Positions 51,957-60,361 of a DNA stretch of 64,000 bases are shown here, one piece after another. The notes beneath the pieces are model-generated. The model was not told the DNA's origin, ran no database searches, and saw nothing but the letters and a program-made list of their open reading frames with translations. Position 1 is the first letter of the stretch; each line of letters opens with the position of its first letter. The position numbers and the translations under genes were made by a program. This DNA comes from Streptomyces tsukubensis (GTDB lineage: Bacteria; Actinomycetota; Actinomycetes; Streptomycetales; Streptomycetaceae): NCBI RefSeq assembly GCF_003932715.1, contig NZ_CP020700.1, forward strand, positions 7,214,501 through 7,278,500, in the 5' to 3' direction.

Positions 51957-52928
51957 TCAGGGGACGACGATCGCCTTCCCGCAGAGTGCGCCCGCGCGGA
52001 AGCGGTCGATCAGCTCCGGTACCTCCGCCAGCGGATGGACCCCGCTGAGCACCGGGGTGAGTTCGCCGCGTTCGGCGAGCCCGGTGACGTACGCGAGGTC
52101 CTCCGTCCGCTCCGATGCCATCAGACCGAGCAGCCTGTGGCGGGTGAAGGGGGAGAGCAGGGCGGCGCGGAGCACCCGGTCGGTGCCCCCGAGCAGCCGT
52201 CCGGCGGTCTCGCCGCCGACGATGACCAGGGTGCCGCCCGGGGCGAGCATCCGGCGCAGTCCGCGCAGCGGCCGGCTGCCGCCGGTGTCCACGATCAGGT
52301 CGTACCGTTCCGGGCGGGCGGTGATGTCCTCGGCGGTGTAGTCGAGTACGGTCTCGGCGCCCAGCGAACGGACCTGCTCCGTCTTGCCGGTGCTGCACAC
52401 CCCGGTGACCCGCGCGCCCGTGGCCACGGCCAGCTGGACCGCGTACGTCCCCACTCCGCCGCCCGCGCCGATCACCAGCACCCGCATGCCCGCCGCCACC
52501 CGGCCCCGGTCGCGGACCGCCTGGAGCGCGGTCACGGCGGAGATCGGGAGCGCCGCGGCCTGTTCGGCGGTGAGCCCGGCGGGCCGCGGCAGCAGCCGGT
52601 CCTCGGGGACGGCGGCGTACTCGGCGAACGCCGACTCGCAGTAGCCGAACACCTCGTCACCGGCCTTGAACCGGGTCACCCCCGGGCCGGTCGCCACGAC
52701 CCGGCCGGCCGCCTCCCGGCCCCGGACCGCGATCCTGGGGGCCCGGAGTCCGTACCCCATCAGCCGCAGCAGCAGGGGCAGCCCCGTCATCAGATGCCAC
52801 ACCCCCGCGTCGAGCCCGGCGGCCGCCACCCGGACGAGCACCTCGCGCTCCCCGGGCTCCGGTTCCGGGATCTCCCGCAGGGCGAGGACACCGGTGTCTC
52901 CGTAACGGTTCTGGACGACGGCCTTCAT
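51957..52928 (-). CDS. NADP-dependent quinone oxidoreductase-like (MDR) enzyme
   Basis: 323 residues. The N-terminal GroES-like part includes GREAAGRVVATGPGVTRFKAGDEVFGY; the cofactor motif VLVIGAGGGVGTYAVQLAVA (about 145-165) is NADPH-binding. No zinc ligands, so it is a quinone-reductase/enoyl-reductase type. ATG 52928 preceded by GGAGG-like GGGAGGAACAC. Substrate unknown. It is a complete version of the broken MDR gene elsewhere in the window, but only distantly similar to it. Confidence 0.9.
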   Translation of the reverse strand: MKAVVQNRYGDTGVLALREIPEPEPGEREVLVRVAAAGLDAGVWHLMTGLPLLLRLMGYGLRAPRIAVRGREAAGRVVATGPGVTRFKAGDEVFGYCESAFAEYAAVPEDRLLPRPAGLTAEQAAALPISAVTALQAVRDRGRVAAGMRVLVIGAGGGVGTYAVQLAVATGARVTGVCSTGKTEQVRSLGAETVLDYTAEDITARPERYDLIVDTGGSRPLRGLRRMLAPGGTLVIVGGETAGRLLGGTDRVLRAALLSPFTRHRLLGLMASERTEDLAYVTGLAERGELTPVLSGVHPLAEVPELIDRFRAGALCGKAIVVP

Positions 52929-53003
52929 GTGTTCCTCCCGGGGGGAACGGCCCGCCGGAGGGCCCGGCGGGACTTCGACGGACGGGTGCGGGGGCCAGGG
53001 GGG

Positions 53004-53219
53004 TCAGGACTCCGGATACTGGAAGACCTCGTCGAGCGGGACCCCGAAGACCCGCGCGATCCGGAAGGCCGTCTCCAGAGAAGGGGAGTAGCGGCCCTTC
53101 TCGATGGCGATCACCGTCTGCCGGGTGACGCCCAGCCGGTCCGCCAGCTCGGCCTGGGTCATATCGCCGTGGGCCGCGCGCAGCGTACGGATGCTGTTGG
53201 TGATGCTGGTCGGCTTCAC
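53004..53219 (-). CDS. small XRE-family (Cro/CI-like) regulator
   Basis: 71 residues from GTG 53219. Almost only a helix-turn-helix: TQAELADRLGVTRQTVIAIE followed by KGRYSPSLETAFRIARVFG and VPLDEVFQY. Such short YozG-type regulators are usually coupled to a small membrane protein gene, as here: the GTG overlaps the membrane gene stop by 4 bp (GTGA). Confidence 0.9.
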   Translation of the reverse strand: MKPTSITNSIRTLRAAHGDMTQAELADRLGVTRQTVIAIEKGRYSPSLETAFRIARVFGVPLDEVFQYPES

Positions 53220-53641
53220 CACGGCAGTCCCCGCCGGTAGGAGACGATCCTGGCCGCCGAGCCGAGCAGGGCGGAGAGCACGAAGGCCAGATACAGGGTC
53301 TGCGCGATCCAGAACCGGTCGGCCTCGGCCATCGCGAGGGCGAGCGCCCCGACCGCCCCGACGACGAGGAACGACTGTCCGACGTGCTCGCCGAGCCGGC
53401 CGATCTCGCGGTCCCTCATATCGGTCCGGTGTCCCGCACCCGGCGCGATCACCGCGGCGGCGATCTCCAGCAGGACGGCCGCGGCGATCGCGCAGCCGAC
53501 GGTCCACAGCAGCACCGGCGCATACCGCACGGCGGTCAGCGGCCCGCCGTCCGCCCGGCCGAGGACGACCAGCAGATAGACCGTGTACCCGGCCACCGCC
53601 ACCAGCGCGGTGATCCAGGCGCGCCGCTCTCCGAGACCCAT
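53216..53641 (-). CDS. small four-helix membrane protein, partner of XRE regulator
   Basis: 141 residues with four transmembrane segments (about 10-28, 38-63, 88-108 and 113-130) and a charged central loop HRTDMRDREIGRLGEHVG. The pattern is shared by membrane proteins (DUF2178/DUF2975-like) encoded just upstream of small XRE regulators. It probably senses a membrane state and shares an operon with the regulator. Confidence 0.75.
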   Translation of the reverse strand: MGLGERRAWITALVAVAGYTVYLLVVLGRADGGPLTAVRYAPVLLWTVGCAIAAAVLLEIAAAVIAPGAGHRTDMRDREIGRLGEHVGQSFLVVGAVGALALAMAEADRFWIAQTLYLAFVLSALLGSAARIVSYRRGLPW

Positions 53642-53655
53642 GACCACACCCCCGT

Positions 53656-53724
53656 CATGTAAAAGAAACCTGACATGACGACGGTAGGGCCATCCCGGTC
53701 CCGAGGTCAAGAATTCTTTACATG
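53656..53724. promoter_or_regulatory. promoter/operator of membrane protein-XRE operon
   Basis: On the minus strand TTGACC (53710-53705) and TACCGT (53686-53681) are spaced 18 bp, a plausible vegetative promoter. It is enclosed by inverted CATGTAAA (53656-53663) and TTTACATG (53717-53724), with a further ACATG half-site (53672-53677) between them. The XRE protein is the likely binder. Confidence 0.5.
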
Positions 53725-53862
53725 GCCGGGGGTGACGTCCGGGGGGCGGGTGCGTCGTCACCCGATCGGACCGGCCCGGGGCGCGGCCCGCACCGGCAGG
53801 CGGTCGGCTGCCAGTGCCGGTCCCGTCCGCCGGGCGGGCGCCCCTCGCCGAAGGAGAGCAGC

Positions 53863-54069
53863 ATGCCCACGCAGACCGTCGAGCGCTTCCTCGCCGCCCT
53901 GGACCCGGAGCACCGGGACGACGTCGCCCGGCGGCCGCGGGAGGAGCAGGAGCGGCTCGCCGCCGCCTGGGAGTCCGAGCTGGCGAAGGACGACCTCGAC
54001 ACGCTGGACGAACTGTCGCCGCCCGCGGCCGAGCGGGAGGCCGCACGGCGCGTGGTGGCGGGAGAGTAA
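53863..54069 (+). CDS. small acidic hypothetical protein
   Basis: 68 residues from ATG 53863 with the strong ribosome site AAGGAGAGCAGC. Helical and rich in Glu, Asp, Ala and Arg (RFLAALDPEHRDDVARRP; WESELAKDDLDTLDEL). No motif I recognise. The 3' end lies 10 bp from the convergent beta-propeller gene. Confidence 0.6.
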   Translation: MPTQTVERFLAALDPEHRDDVARRPREEQERLAAAWESELAKDDLDTLDELSPPAAEREAARRVVAGE

Positions 54070-54079
54070 CCCGCCCGGA

Positions 54080-55282
54080 CTACAGCACCGCGATGCCCAG
54101 GGGGCGTTCGCCGCCCGGGAGGCGGCGGGTCGCTGCCGTCGTCAGATCCACGACCGTGATGCCGTTCCAGTAGCCGTCGCGGGTGAAGCCGCCCGTCACA
54201 TAGGCCGTACGGCCGTCCCGGGCCACCGCGACGTCCTCGTGCGGGCCGTCGAGCGGCACGATCCGCTCACGCCCGTCCGCCGTACGGATCGTCAGCGACG
54301 CCTCCTCGTCGGACGAGCCGATCGGGCCGGTCCCCACGGCGAGCAGCGTGCCGTCGGGGGTGAGCGCCGCGCCGTGCTGATGGGTGTTCGCGGTCATCCT
54401 CTCGACGGTGACCCGCCCGGTCCGGGGGTCCAGCACGGCCAGCCGCTCCCCCTCGAAGGGCAGCAGTAGCCTGCCGTCCTCCCGTACCACCGCGTAGTGC
54501 GGCTTGAGCCAGGAGCCGAGACCGCCCTCGGTGCCGTACGGCGCGACCTCGAAGCGCCGGGGCGCGAGGGTACGGGTGTCGACGGCCGTCACATCGAACG
54601 AGTCGTGGTTGGTGGCGTACACCGCGGAACCGTCGCGCGCCACGTCCACATCGAAGGGGCGGCGGCCCACGGGGACGGCGGCGACGGTACGGCGGGACGC
54701 GGTGTCGATCACCTCCAGGGTCCCCGGCCCGTCGGGCACGTTGACGCCCACGTAGAGCCGCTTGCCGTCGGGGGCGAGCGCGATGCCCATACCGCCGCCC
54801 CGGTACTCGCCGCCGGTCACCGGGCCGGTCGCCGTCCGGTACGGGATCCGGCCGAGGCTTTTGCGGGTGCGGGTGTCCACGATCGCGACGCCCTCGGCGG
54901 TGGCGACCCACGCCCGGCCGTCCGCGCCCACGGCCAGTCCGTACGGGGCCGTGCCGACCGGCACGGAGCCGAGCGGGCCCCGGGCGGGGTCGACGAAGGT
55001 GACGGTGTCGGCGCCGAAGTCCGCGACGAGGAGGGTGCCGGGCGGGGTGCCGGTCCCGGCGGGCAGCGGGGACGGCCGCGGCGCCGATGCCGATGCCGAT
55101 GCCGGGGCCGGTGGTGCGTCGGCCCCCGGCGCCGGGTCGGCGGACCCCGTACCGGCGCATCCGCTCAGCACCGCGGCGGCGAGAGCGACGGCCACGGCGG
55201 TGCGGCGGACCCCCGGGCCGGGGCGGTGTGCTTCCGCCCCGGAGCGGCGGCCGTCGGCGGACGGGGCGTTCTCGGCGTTCAC
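54080..55282 (-). CDS. YncE-like beta-propeller lipoprotein
   Basis: 400 residues from GTG 55282 (AGGAGG upstream). Lipobox LSGCAG after a hydrophobic stretch (about 30-48), then a Pro/Ala/Ser-rich linker. The rest is seven propeller blades, with repeats such as VGTAPYGLAVGADGRAWVAT, GRRPFDVDVARDGSAVYATN and GPHEDVAVARDGRTAYVTGG. These fit the YVTN/NHL-like fold used for ligand or metal binding outside the cell. Function unknown. Confidence 0.8.
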   Translation of the reverse strand: MNAENAPSADGRRSGAEAHRPGPGVRRTAVAVALAAAVLSGCAGTGSADPAPGADAPPAPASASASAPRPSPLPAGTGTPPGTLLVADFGADTVTFVDPARGPLGSVPVGTAPYGLAVGADGRAWVATAEGVAIVDTRTRKSLGRIPYRTATGPVTGGEYRGGGMGIALAPDGKRLYVGVNVPDGPGTLEVIDTASRRTVAAVPVGRRPFDVDVARDGSAVYATNHDSFDVTAVDTRTLAPRRFEVAPYGTEGGLGSWLKPHYAVVREDGRLLLPFEGERLAVLDPRTGRVTVERMTANTHQHGAALTPDGTLLAVGTGPIGSSDEEASLTIRTADGRERIVPLDGPHEDVAVARDGRTAYVTGGFTRDGYWNGITVVDLTTAATRRLPGGERPLGIAVL

Positions 55283-55603
55283 GGGCAGCCTCCTGGGGTC
55301 GTGCGGGCGGTGCAGGAGGGCACCGGCCGCCGTGGCCTCCAGCCTGCCCCCGCGGCCACCGGGCGCCCGTCGCCGCTCCGGTCGCCATCCTCTCCCCGGC
55401 CGGAGGACGCCCGTGTCGTCCGATCGTCGGATGCGCACCGCCGGGCCGTCCCGGTACTCCCCGGTCACAGGCCCGCTCACCCGCTTGATATGTCATGTGC
55501 ACGTCGCCATGCTGTTGCCCGGCGCTCACCCCCGAACAACCGTGCGCCTTCAGCATGTTTGTGCGCCAGACGATCGTGCTCCCCCTGTCGAAGGAGTCCC
55601 CGC
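55283..55603. other. divergent intergenic stretch
   Basis: About 320 bp between the propeller lipoprotein and the nuclease genes. It must carry both promoters; I cannot assign them. No repeats or RNA elements seen. Confidence 0.4.
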
Positions 55604-56296
55604 ATGTCCGGTAACACCCTGCGCAACCTCATACGCACCTCGCGACCTGTGCGTCACGTCCGTATCGCGCGCCGTACGGGAGCGCTCGCCGCGGCCGGCG
55701 CGCTCGCCGCCACCGCTCTTCTCGCGGGCGCCCCCGCCGCCCAGGCCGCCCCGCCCACCCCGGTGAGCGCGGCCACCGCCCGTACCTACCTCGGTCAGCT
55801 GGCCGAACGCCCTGAGGGCTCGGGCTCCGGATACAGCCGGGACCTCTTCCCGCACTGGATCACCCAGTCCGGTGCCTGCAACACCCGGGAGACCGTACTC
55901 AAGCGGGACGGCACCGGCGTCGTCCAGGACGGGTCCTGCGCCGCCGTCTCCGGCAGCTGGTACTCCGAGTACGACGGGGCGACCTGGTCCGCGGCATCCG
56001 ACGTGGACATCGACCACGTCGTCGCCCTCGCCGAGGCCTGGCGCTCCGGCGCCGACGCCTGGACCACGACCCAGCGCCGGACCTTCGCCAACGACCTCGC
56101 CCGGCCCCAGCTGATCGCCGTCACGGACAACGTCAACCAGGCCAAGTCCGACCTCGACCCCGCCGAATGGCTGCCCCCGCGCACCGCGTACCGCTGCACG
56201 TACGCCCGGATGTGGGTCCAGGTGAAGCACCACTACCAGCTGAGCGTCGACACCGCGGAGAAGAACGCGCTGGCCGCCGTGCTCAACGGCTGCTGA
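55604..56296 (+). CDS. secreted HNH-family nuclease (DUF1524/GmrSD-C-like)
   Basis: 230 residues from ATG 55604 with AAGGAG eight bases upstream. A long signal peptide (about 1-48, ending AAQAA) precedes the nuclease domain. DIDHVVALAEAWRSGADAW contains the catalytic DxxH/H core; ANDLARPQLIAVTDNVNQAK and SDLDPAEWLPP contain the downstream Asn and the NxxKxDxDPxxW signature. Cys residues (about 97, 118, 203, 230) may form disulfides. Extracellular DNA/RNA degradation is the expected role. Confidence 0.9.
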   Translation: MSGNTLRNLIRTSRPVRHVRIARRTGALAAAGALAATALLAGAPAAQAAPPTPVSAATARTYLGQLAERPEGSGSGYSRDLFPHWITQSGACNTRETVLKRDGTGVVQDGSCAAVSGSWYSEYDGATWSAASDVDIDHVVALAEAWRSGADAWTTTQRRTFANDLARPQLIAVTDNVNQAKSDLDPAEWLPPRTAYRCTYARMWVQVKHHYQLSVDTAEKNALAAVLNGC

Positions 56297-56457
56297 CGCG
56301 CCGTCGCGCGAGCCGCCGTCCGCGCGGCGGACGCCCCGGGCCGCACGGCCGGGGTGAACGGCCCCGTCCCGATGCGGTGTTGGCCACCGCTCCCGGCGTG
56401 GCACGATGCCGGCATCCGTGTGCCGAGAGGTGCGCACGGGACGGGAGAGGAGCAGTC

Positions 56458-57036
56458 GTGACAGACGACGACCGTACGGGGACCGCGGCGGACGGAACCG
56501 GCGACAGGGCGTTGGACCGGGTACTCGCCCTCGGCACCCTGCCCGTCGCGGCGGCCGTGCTCACGGCCGTCGTCGCCGGATACATGGCGCTCGTCGCCTT
56601 CGGGAACATCACCGACTTCGGGACGAACAGGGAGTTCGTCCGCCATGTGCTGGCGATGGACACCACGTTCCGCGACGAGGACGTCATGTGGCGGGCCGTC
56701 GAGTCCCGTACCGTCGCCGATATCGCCTATGTCGCGATCATCGTCTGGGAGACCCTGGCCGCCGTCGTACTGCTCGTGGCGGTGGGGCTGTGGGCCGGGG
56801 CGCTGCGCCGCGGCCGCCACCCGGAGCGGGCCCGCCGGGCGACCACCCTGGGCCTGATCATGGTCCTGCTCCTCTTCGGGCTGGGCTTCATCGTCATCGG
56901 CGGCGAATGGTTCCAGATGTGGCAGTCCGCCGACTGGAACGGTCTGGAGCCCGCGGGCCGCAATGTGATGGTGGCGGCCTTTGTGCTGATCGTCGTGCAT
57001 CTGCCCGGCGGGCAGGGCGGGGAGGGGCGGCGCTGA
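56458..57036 (+). CDS. DUF2165-like integral membrane protein
   Basis: 192 residues from GTG 56458 (GGAGAGGAG upstream). Four transmembrane segments at about 28-48, 100-122, 140-160 and 172-187. The segment AFGNITDFGTNREFVRHVLA followed by MDTTFRDEDVMWRAV, and GGEWFQMWQSADWNG later, match the DUF2165 family. Function unknown. Convergent with the RNHCP genes. Confidence 0.85.
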   Translation: MTDDDRTGTAADGTGDRALDRVLALGTLPVAAAVLTAVVAGYMALVAFGNITDFGTNREFVRHVLAMDTTFRDEDVMWRAVESRTVADIAYVAIIVWETLAAVVLLVAVGLWAGALRRGRHPERARRATTLGLIMVLLLFGLGFIVIGGEWFQMWQSADWNGLEPAGRNVMVAAFVLIVVHLPGGQGGEGRR

Positions 57037-57074
57037 GCCGTCCCCTCCCGGCCCTCACCGGGCGGGCGGAACCC

Positions 57075-57527
57075 TCAGAGGGTGAGCAGTGCCCGGAACG
57101 GCGCACCGCTGTCCGCGAGGGGGCGGGTCGCCAGCCTGATCAGGGGGAGCGGATGGTCGTCCCCGGCGATCCGGTTGGCGCTGAGCCCCTCGCAGGACAG
57201 ACAGAGGTGGATGATCAGCCACTCGCCGTCCGGCCGGACCGACAGCCCGACGGCCGTCATCCGGCCCCGGCACGCCGAGGCGCGGTCGCCCGGTATCCGG
57301 GCGTCCAGATGCAGGCTCGCCAGACACTGGGGGCAGTGGTTGCGGTGGGCGGTGCCGGGGGCGTCCACGGACACGTCCAGCCGGCACGCGACACAGCGGA
57401 ACGACTCGCCCCGCTCGCCGCCGCGGCCGTGCAGGACGTCCTTGGGCCGCTGGCGGCGCGGCCCCCGCTGCCGTCCGCGGCCGCCGTCGTCCGGCCCGCC
57501 GGCGGCTCTTCTCATCCGTCGTGGCAC
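57075..57527 (-). CDS. RNHCP-domain protein, copy A
   Basis: 150 residues, GTG at 57527 with AGGAAAG upstream. The family's naming motif RNHCP is present (in GTAHRNHCPQCLASLHLD), after CVACRLDV; later CEGLSANRI and CLSC add further Cys. Six Cys suggest two zinc sites. The N-terminal about 40 residues are Arg/Gly-rich and may bind RNA or DNA. A very similar gene lies 43 bp upstream. The molecular function of RNHCP proteins is not established to my knowledge. Confidence 0.85.
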   Translation of the reverse strand: MPRRMRRAAGGPDDGGRGRQRGPRRQRPKDVLHGRGGERGESFRCVACRLDVSVDAPGTAHRNHCPQCLASLHLDARIPGDRASACRGRMTAVGLSVRPDGEWLIIHLCLSCEGLSANRIAGDDHPLPLIRLATRPLADSGAPFRALLTL

Positions 57528-57570
57528 GAGAGCTCTTCCTTTCCTGGAGTGAGCGGGTGGGGAGGCGGGT

Positions 57571-57975
57571 TCACAGTTCGCCGAAGACTTCGAGCGGGAA
57601 CGGCGGGGAAGCCAGTGGCCTGACCGCCATCCGCATCAGGATCAGATGGTTGTCGTCGGGGCTGATCGGACTGGACGTCAGTTCGCCGCAGCGGGTGCAG
57701 CGGTGGACGACGGTCCAGTCGCCCCCGCGCAGTACGGCGATGGCGATGGGGCTCATCCGCGACCGGCAGTCGGACGGGCCGCCGTCCACGTGGCCGTCGA
57801 GGTGCTGCGAGTGCAGACAACTCGGGCAGTGGTTGCGGACGGCGCCGTCGGGGTCGAGGACGCCGACGGTCAGCCCGCAGCGCACACAGGTGAAGGTGTT
57901 GGTGCGCTGCACGGGGTGCGGCCGTGGTGCGGAACGGTGGCCGGACGGATGGTGCGGACCCTGGTGGGTGGACAC
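57571..57975 (-). CDS. RNHCP-domain protein, copy B
   Basis: 134 residues from ATG 57975. Same architecture as copy A: CVRCGLTV, then AVRNHCPSCLHSQHLDGHVD, then CRSRMSPIAIAV and HRCTRCGELTSSPISPDDN. The N-terminus is His/Pro-rich instead of Arg-rich. The tandem pair probably arose by duplication and is co-transcribed. Function unknown. Confidence 0.85.
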   Translation of the reverse strand: MSTHQGPHHPSGHRSAPRPHPVQRTNTFTCVRCGLTVGVLDPDGAVRNHCPSCLHSQHLDGHVDGGPSDCRSRMSPIAIAVLRGGDWTVVHRCTRCGELTSSPISPDDNHLILMRMAVRPLASPPFPLEVFGEL

Positions 57976-59192
57976 GGTGGTCTCTCCTGGCTGGATGCAT
58001 GGGCGATGACAGCGCGAGGAGGCCGGGCGGCACTCGGGGAGCGATGGCCGGAGCGGTCCGCGGACGGCGTACGGGGGCGGCCGGATGCGGGGCGCACCAC
58101 GGCAGCCGTACGGCGACGGCGGACGGAAAGGGGCCGGCGGGACACCGGAGGGCGGGCGGAAGGACCCGTACGACGGGTACCGGCGGAGCGGCCGGGGACC
58201 GATCGGTCCCGGACGTCCGCAGGGGACGGTCGGGGGGTCAGCTGCCGGACGCGCTCATGGTGTTACGAGGCACGCTCGGCCCGGGCCGGGGCATACATCA
58301 GGCCTTTCCAGGGCCGTGAGGCCCGAACAGTGATACCCCGAACGGGGTGCCACAACAGCGAGGACGCCCCACCGCAGGGCGCGCCGGAACGCTAACAGGC
58401 AGGTGGAGCGGCGGACAACGGATTTTCCGGCGCGGTCACTCCGGTCCCGTACGGCGCTCCGAACCCCTCAGACCCTGCCGTGTTCGCGCACGGTCGGCGG
58501 GAAATCGGCGGCTGCCGCGGGGAAGTGGCAGAACTGGACACGGCGCCGGTGAGGTAAGAAGGTCAATCCGCCCATACGGGCACCGGGGGCGTCGGGGTGC
58601 CGGGATATTTTTTGCCGCCACCGCGTCGGAGCGGGGCGCCGGTCTCCGCGGTGCCGCTGCGGGTGTTGGGGCCCCCGGGGCAGAAGACCTGTGTATGTGT
58701 TCTGCATCACAAGGCAGAGCGGAATCCTTTGCCGTGCCTTGGTGAACCGGACTCGCGTTCCTTGCGTGGGGGAAAGGGGTCGCTTCACGTCGGCCCGCCT
58801 TCGCCGCCCTGAGCTGCCGGTGCCGGGCGCCCGCTGCCGCCGCCGGGCCCATGGCGGCCCCCGGGCCCGTGCGCGGGCGGGGCGCCGCGACGGTCGGCTA
58901 GCGGAACGGGGAAAGCGGTTGCTCGTGAAAGCGGGCGGCCCCTGTGCCGCGGTTCCGCCCCGCGGCCGCCGTCGGGCCGGGGCAAGAGCGTGTTCCTGCC
59001 ATCAGTGACCGAGTGTGTGCGGTCATGAGCGGCGCGTCCAAAAGTCGAGCTTGTTGCAGAGGGCCGATCCGGCCCAGGATCCCCATCACGTGATTTGGCA
59101 GGCACATGACCGAAGCATGGTCTCCGGGTCCGCCGGTCGCGTACTGAGGGGCCCGTACACCGGACGGGCCCCGGACTCCCGATGGAGGATCC
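57976..59192. other. 1.2-kb stretch without a supported gene
   Basis: Open frames in both strands are Arg/Gly/Pro-rich shadows without start-site support. The part 58250-58780 has lower GC than its surroundings. It should contain the promoters of the RNHCP pair and, near the right end, of the streptogrisin-type gene. No rRNA, CRISPR or IS sequence is seen. Confidence 0.5.
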
Positions 59193-60104
59193 GTGAAGGT
59201 CAAGTCGCTGCTGTCACCCCTCGTCAAGCGGCCCGTCGGCCGAAGAGGCTCCGCCGCCGTGATCGCCGGTCTGGCGACCATCGCCGCCCTCGTCGCCCCC
59301 ACCGCGGTGGCCGCCGAAGCACCCGCGGGCAAGGCGTCCGCCGCCCAGTTGGCCACGGCCAGCAAGGCCGTGCTCACCGCCGATGTGGCGGGCACCGCGT
59401 GGTACACCGACAAGGCGTCGGGCAAGATCGTCGTCACCGCCGACAGCACGGTCTCCCAGGCGGCGATAGCCAAGATCAAGAAGACCGCCGGTTCCCAGGC
59501 GGGCAATCTGGTCGTCAAGCGCACCCCCGGCAAGATCAGCCGGCTGATCGCGGGCGGCGAGGCCATCACCTCCGCCGGTGTGCGCTGTTCCCTCGGCTTC
59601 AACGTCATCGGCCCCGGCGGCTACCACGCCCTGACCGCGGGTCACTGCACCGTGGGCCGCCCGAGCTGGAGCATCGGCACCACCGTCACCTCGCCGAACC
59701 AGCAGGTCTTCCCGGTCTACGACCACGGCGTCATCCGTCACTCCAACCCGGCCGCCGCCGACGGCCGGGTCTACCTGTACAACGGCACCTACCGCGACAT
59801 CATCAACTCCGGATACCCCAGCGTCGGCACGCGCATCGAGCGCTCCGGCAGCACCACCGGCTACCGCACCGGCAGCGTCACCGCCCTCAACGTGACCGTC
59901 AACTACGGCGGCGGGCAACTGGTCTACAACACGATCCAGACCAACGCCTGTGCCCAGCCCGGTGACAGCGGTGGCCCGCTGTTCACCGGCAACACCGCCC
60001 TCGGGCTGCTCTCCGGCGGCAGCGGCAACTGCTCCATCGGCGGCACCACCTTCTACGAGCCGGTGCAGCGGCCGCTGAGCCTGTACGGCTACAGCGTCTT
60101 CTAG
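59193..60104 (+). CDS. streptogrisin/alpha-lytic type secreted serine protease with propeptide
   Basis: 303 residues from GTG 59193 (GGAGG-like GGAGGATCC upstream). Signal peptide about 1-41; propeptide about 42-115 (VLTADVAGTAWYTDKASGKI, the alpha-lytic pro-domain pattern). The mature protease has His in ALTAGHCTVG, Asp in PVYDHGVIRHS, and Ser in QPGDSGGPLFTG. The fold is S1E, with Cys pairs at CSLGF/GHC and NAC/GNC. It is exported, and the pro-part guides folding. Confidence 0.95.
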   Translation: MKVKSLLSPLVKRPVGRRGSAAVIAGLATIAALVAPTAVAAEAPAGKASAAQLATASKAVLTADVAGTAWYTDKASGKIVVTADSTVSQAAIAKIKKTAGSQAGNLVVKRTPGKISRLIAGGEAITSAGVRCSLGFNVIGPGGYHALTAGHCTVGRPSWSIGTTVTSPNQQVFPVYDHGVIRHSNPAAADGRVYLYNGTYRDIINSGYPSVGTRIERSGSTTGYRTGSVTALNVTVNYGGGQLVYNTIQTNACAQPGDSGGPLFTGNTALGLLSGGSGNCSIGGTTFYEPVQRPLSLYGYSVF

Positions 60105-60243
60105 GCACTCCCCGCAGCACGGAGGTACGGACCGCCGGTGGCCACGGACCCGTCAGGGCGTGACACCGGCGGTACGGCCCCGGTGCACGACCGGGCGCGG
60201 AACGGACCGCGGCCGGACCGGCGGACCCCGACTCGGGCGGGCC

Positions 60244-60283
60244 GGTGCGAGAAGGGGCGCACACCCCCGGCCCTTCTCGCACC
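60244..60283. terminator. bidirectional hairpin terminator
   Basis: Perfect 13-bp arms GGTGCGAGAAGGG and CCCTTCTCGCACC with a 14-nt loop between the convergent protease and double-TetR genes. Confidence 0.75.
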
Positions 60284-60361
60284 GCCCGCCTCGTCCGCGT
60301 TCCGGGGGCCGGGCGGCGCGCCCGGAACAGTGCGGAACGCCCCGGGACCGCCGGGACGGGG

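Noticed and set aside
57976-59192. Possible small genes in the 1.2-kb gap
   Set aside because: Candidate frames lack ribosome sites and have Arg/Gly/Pro-rich shadow translations.
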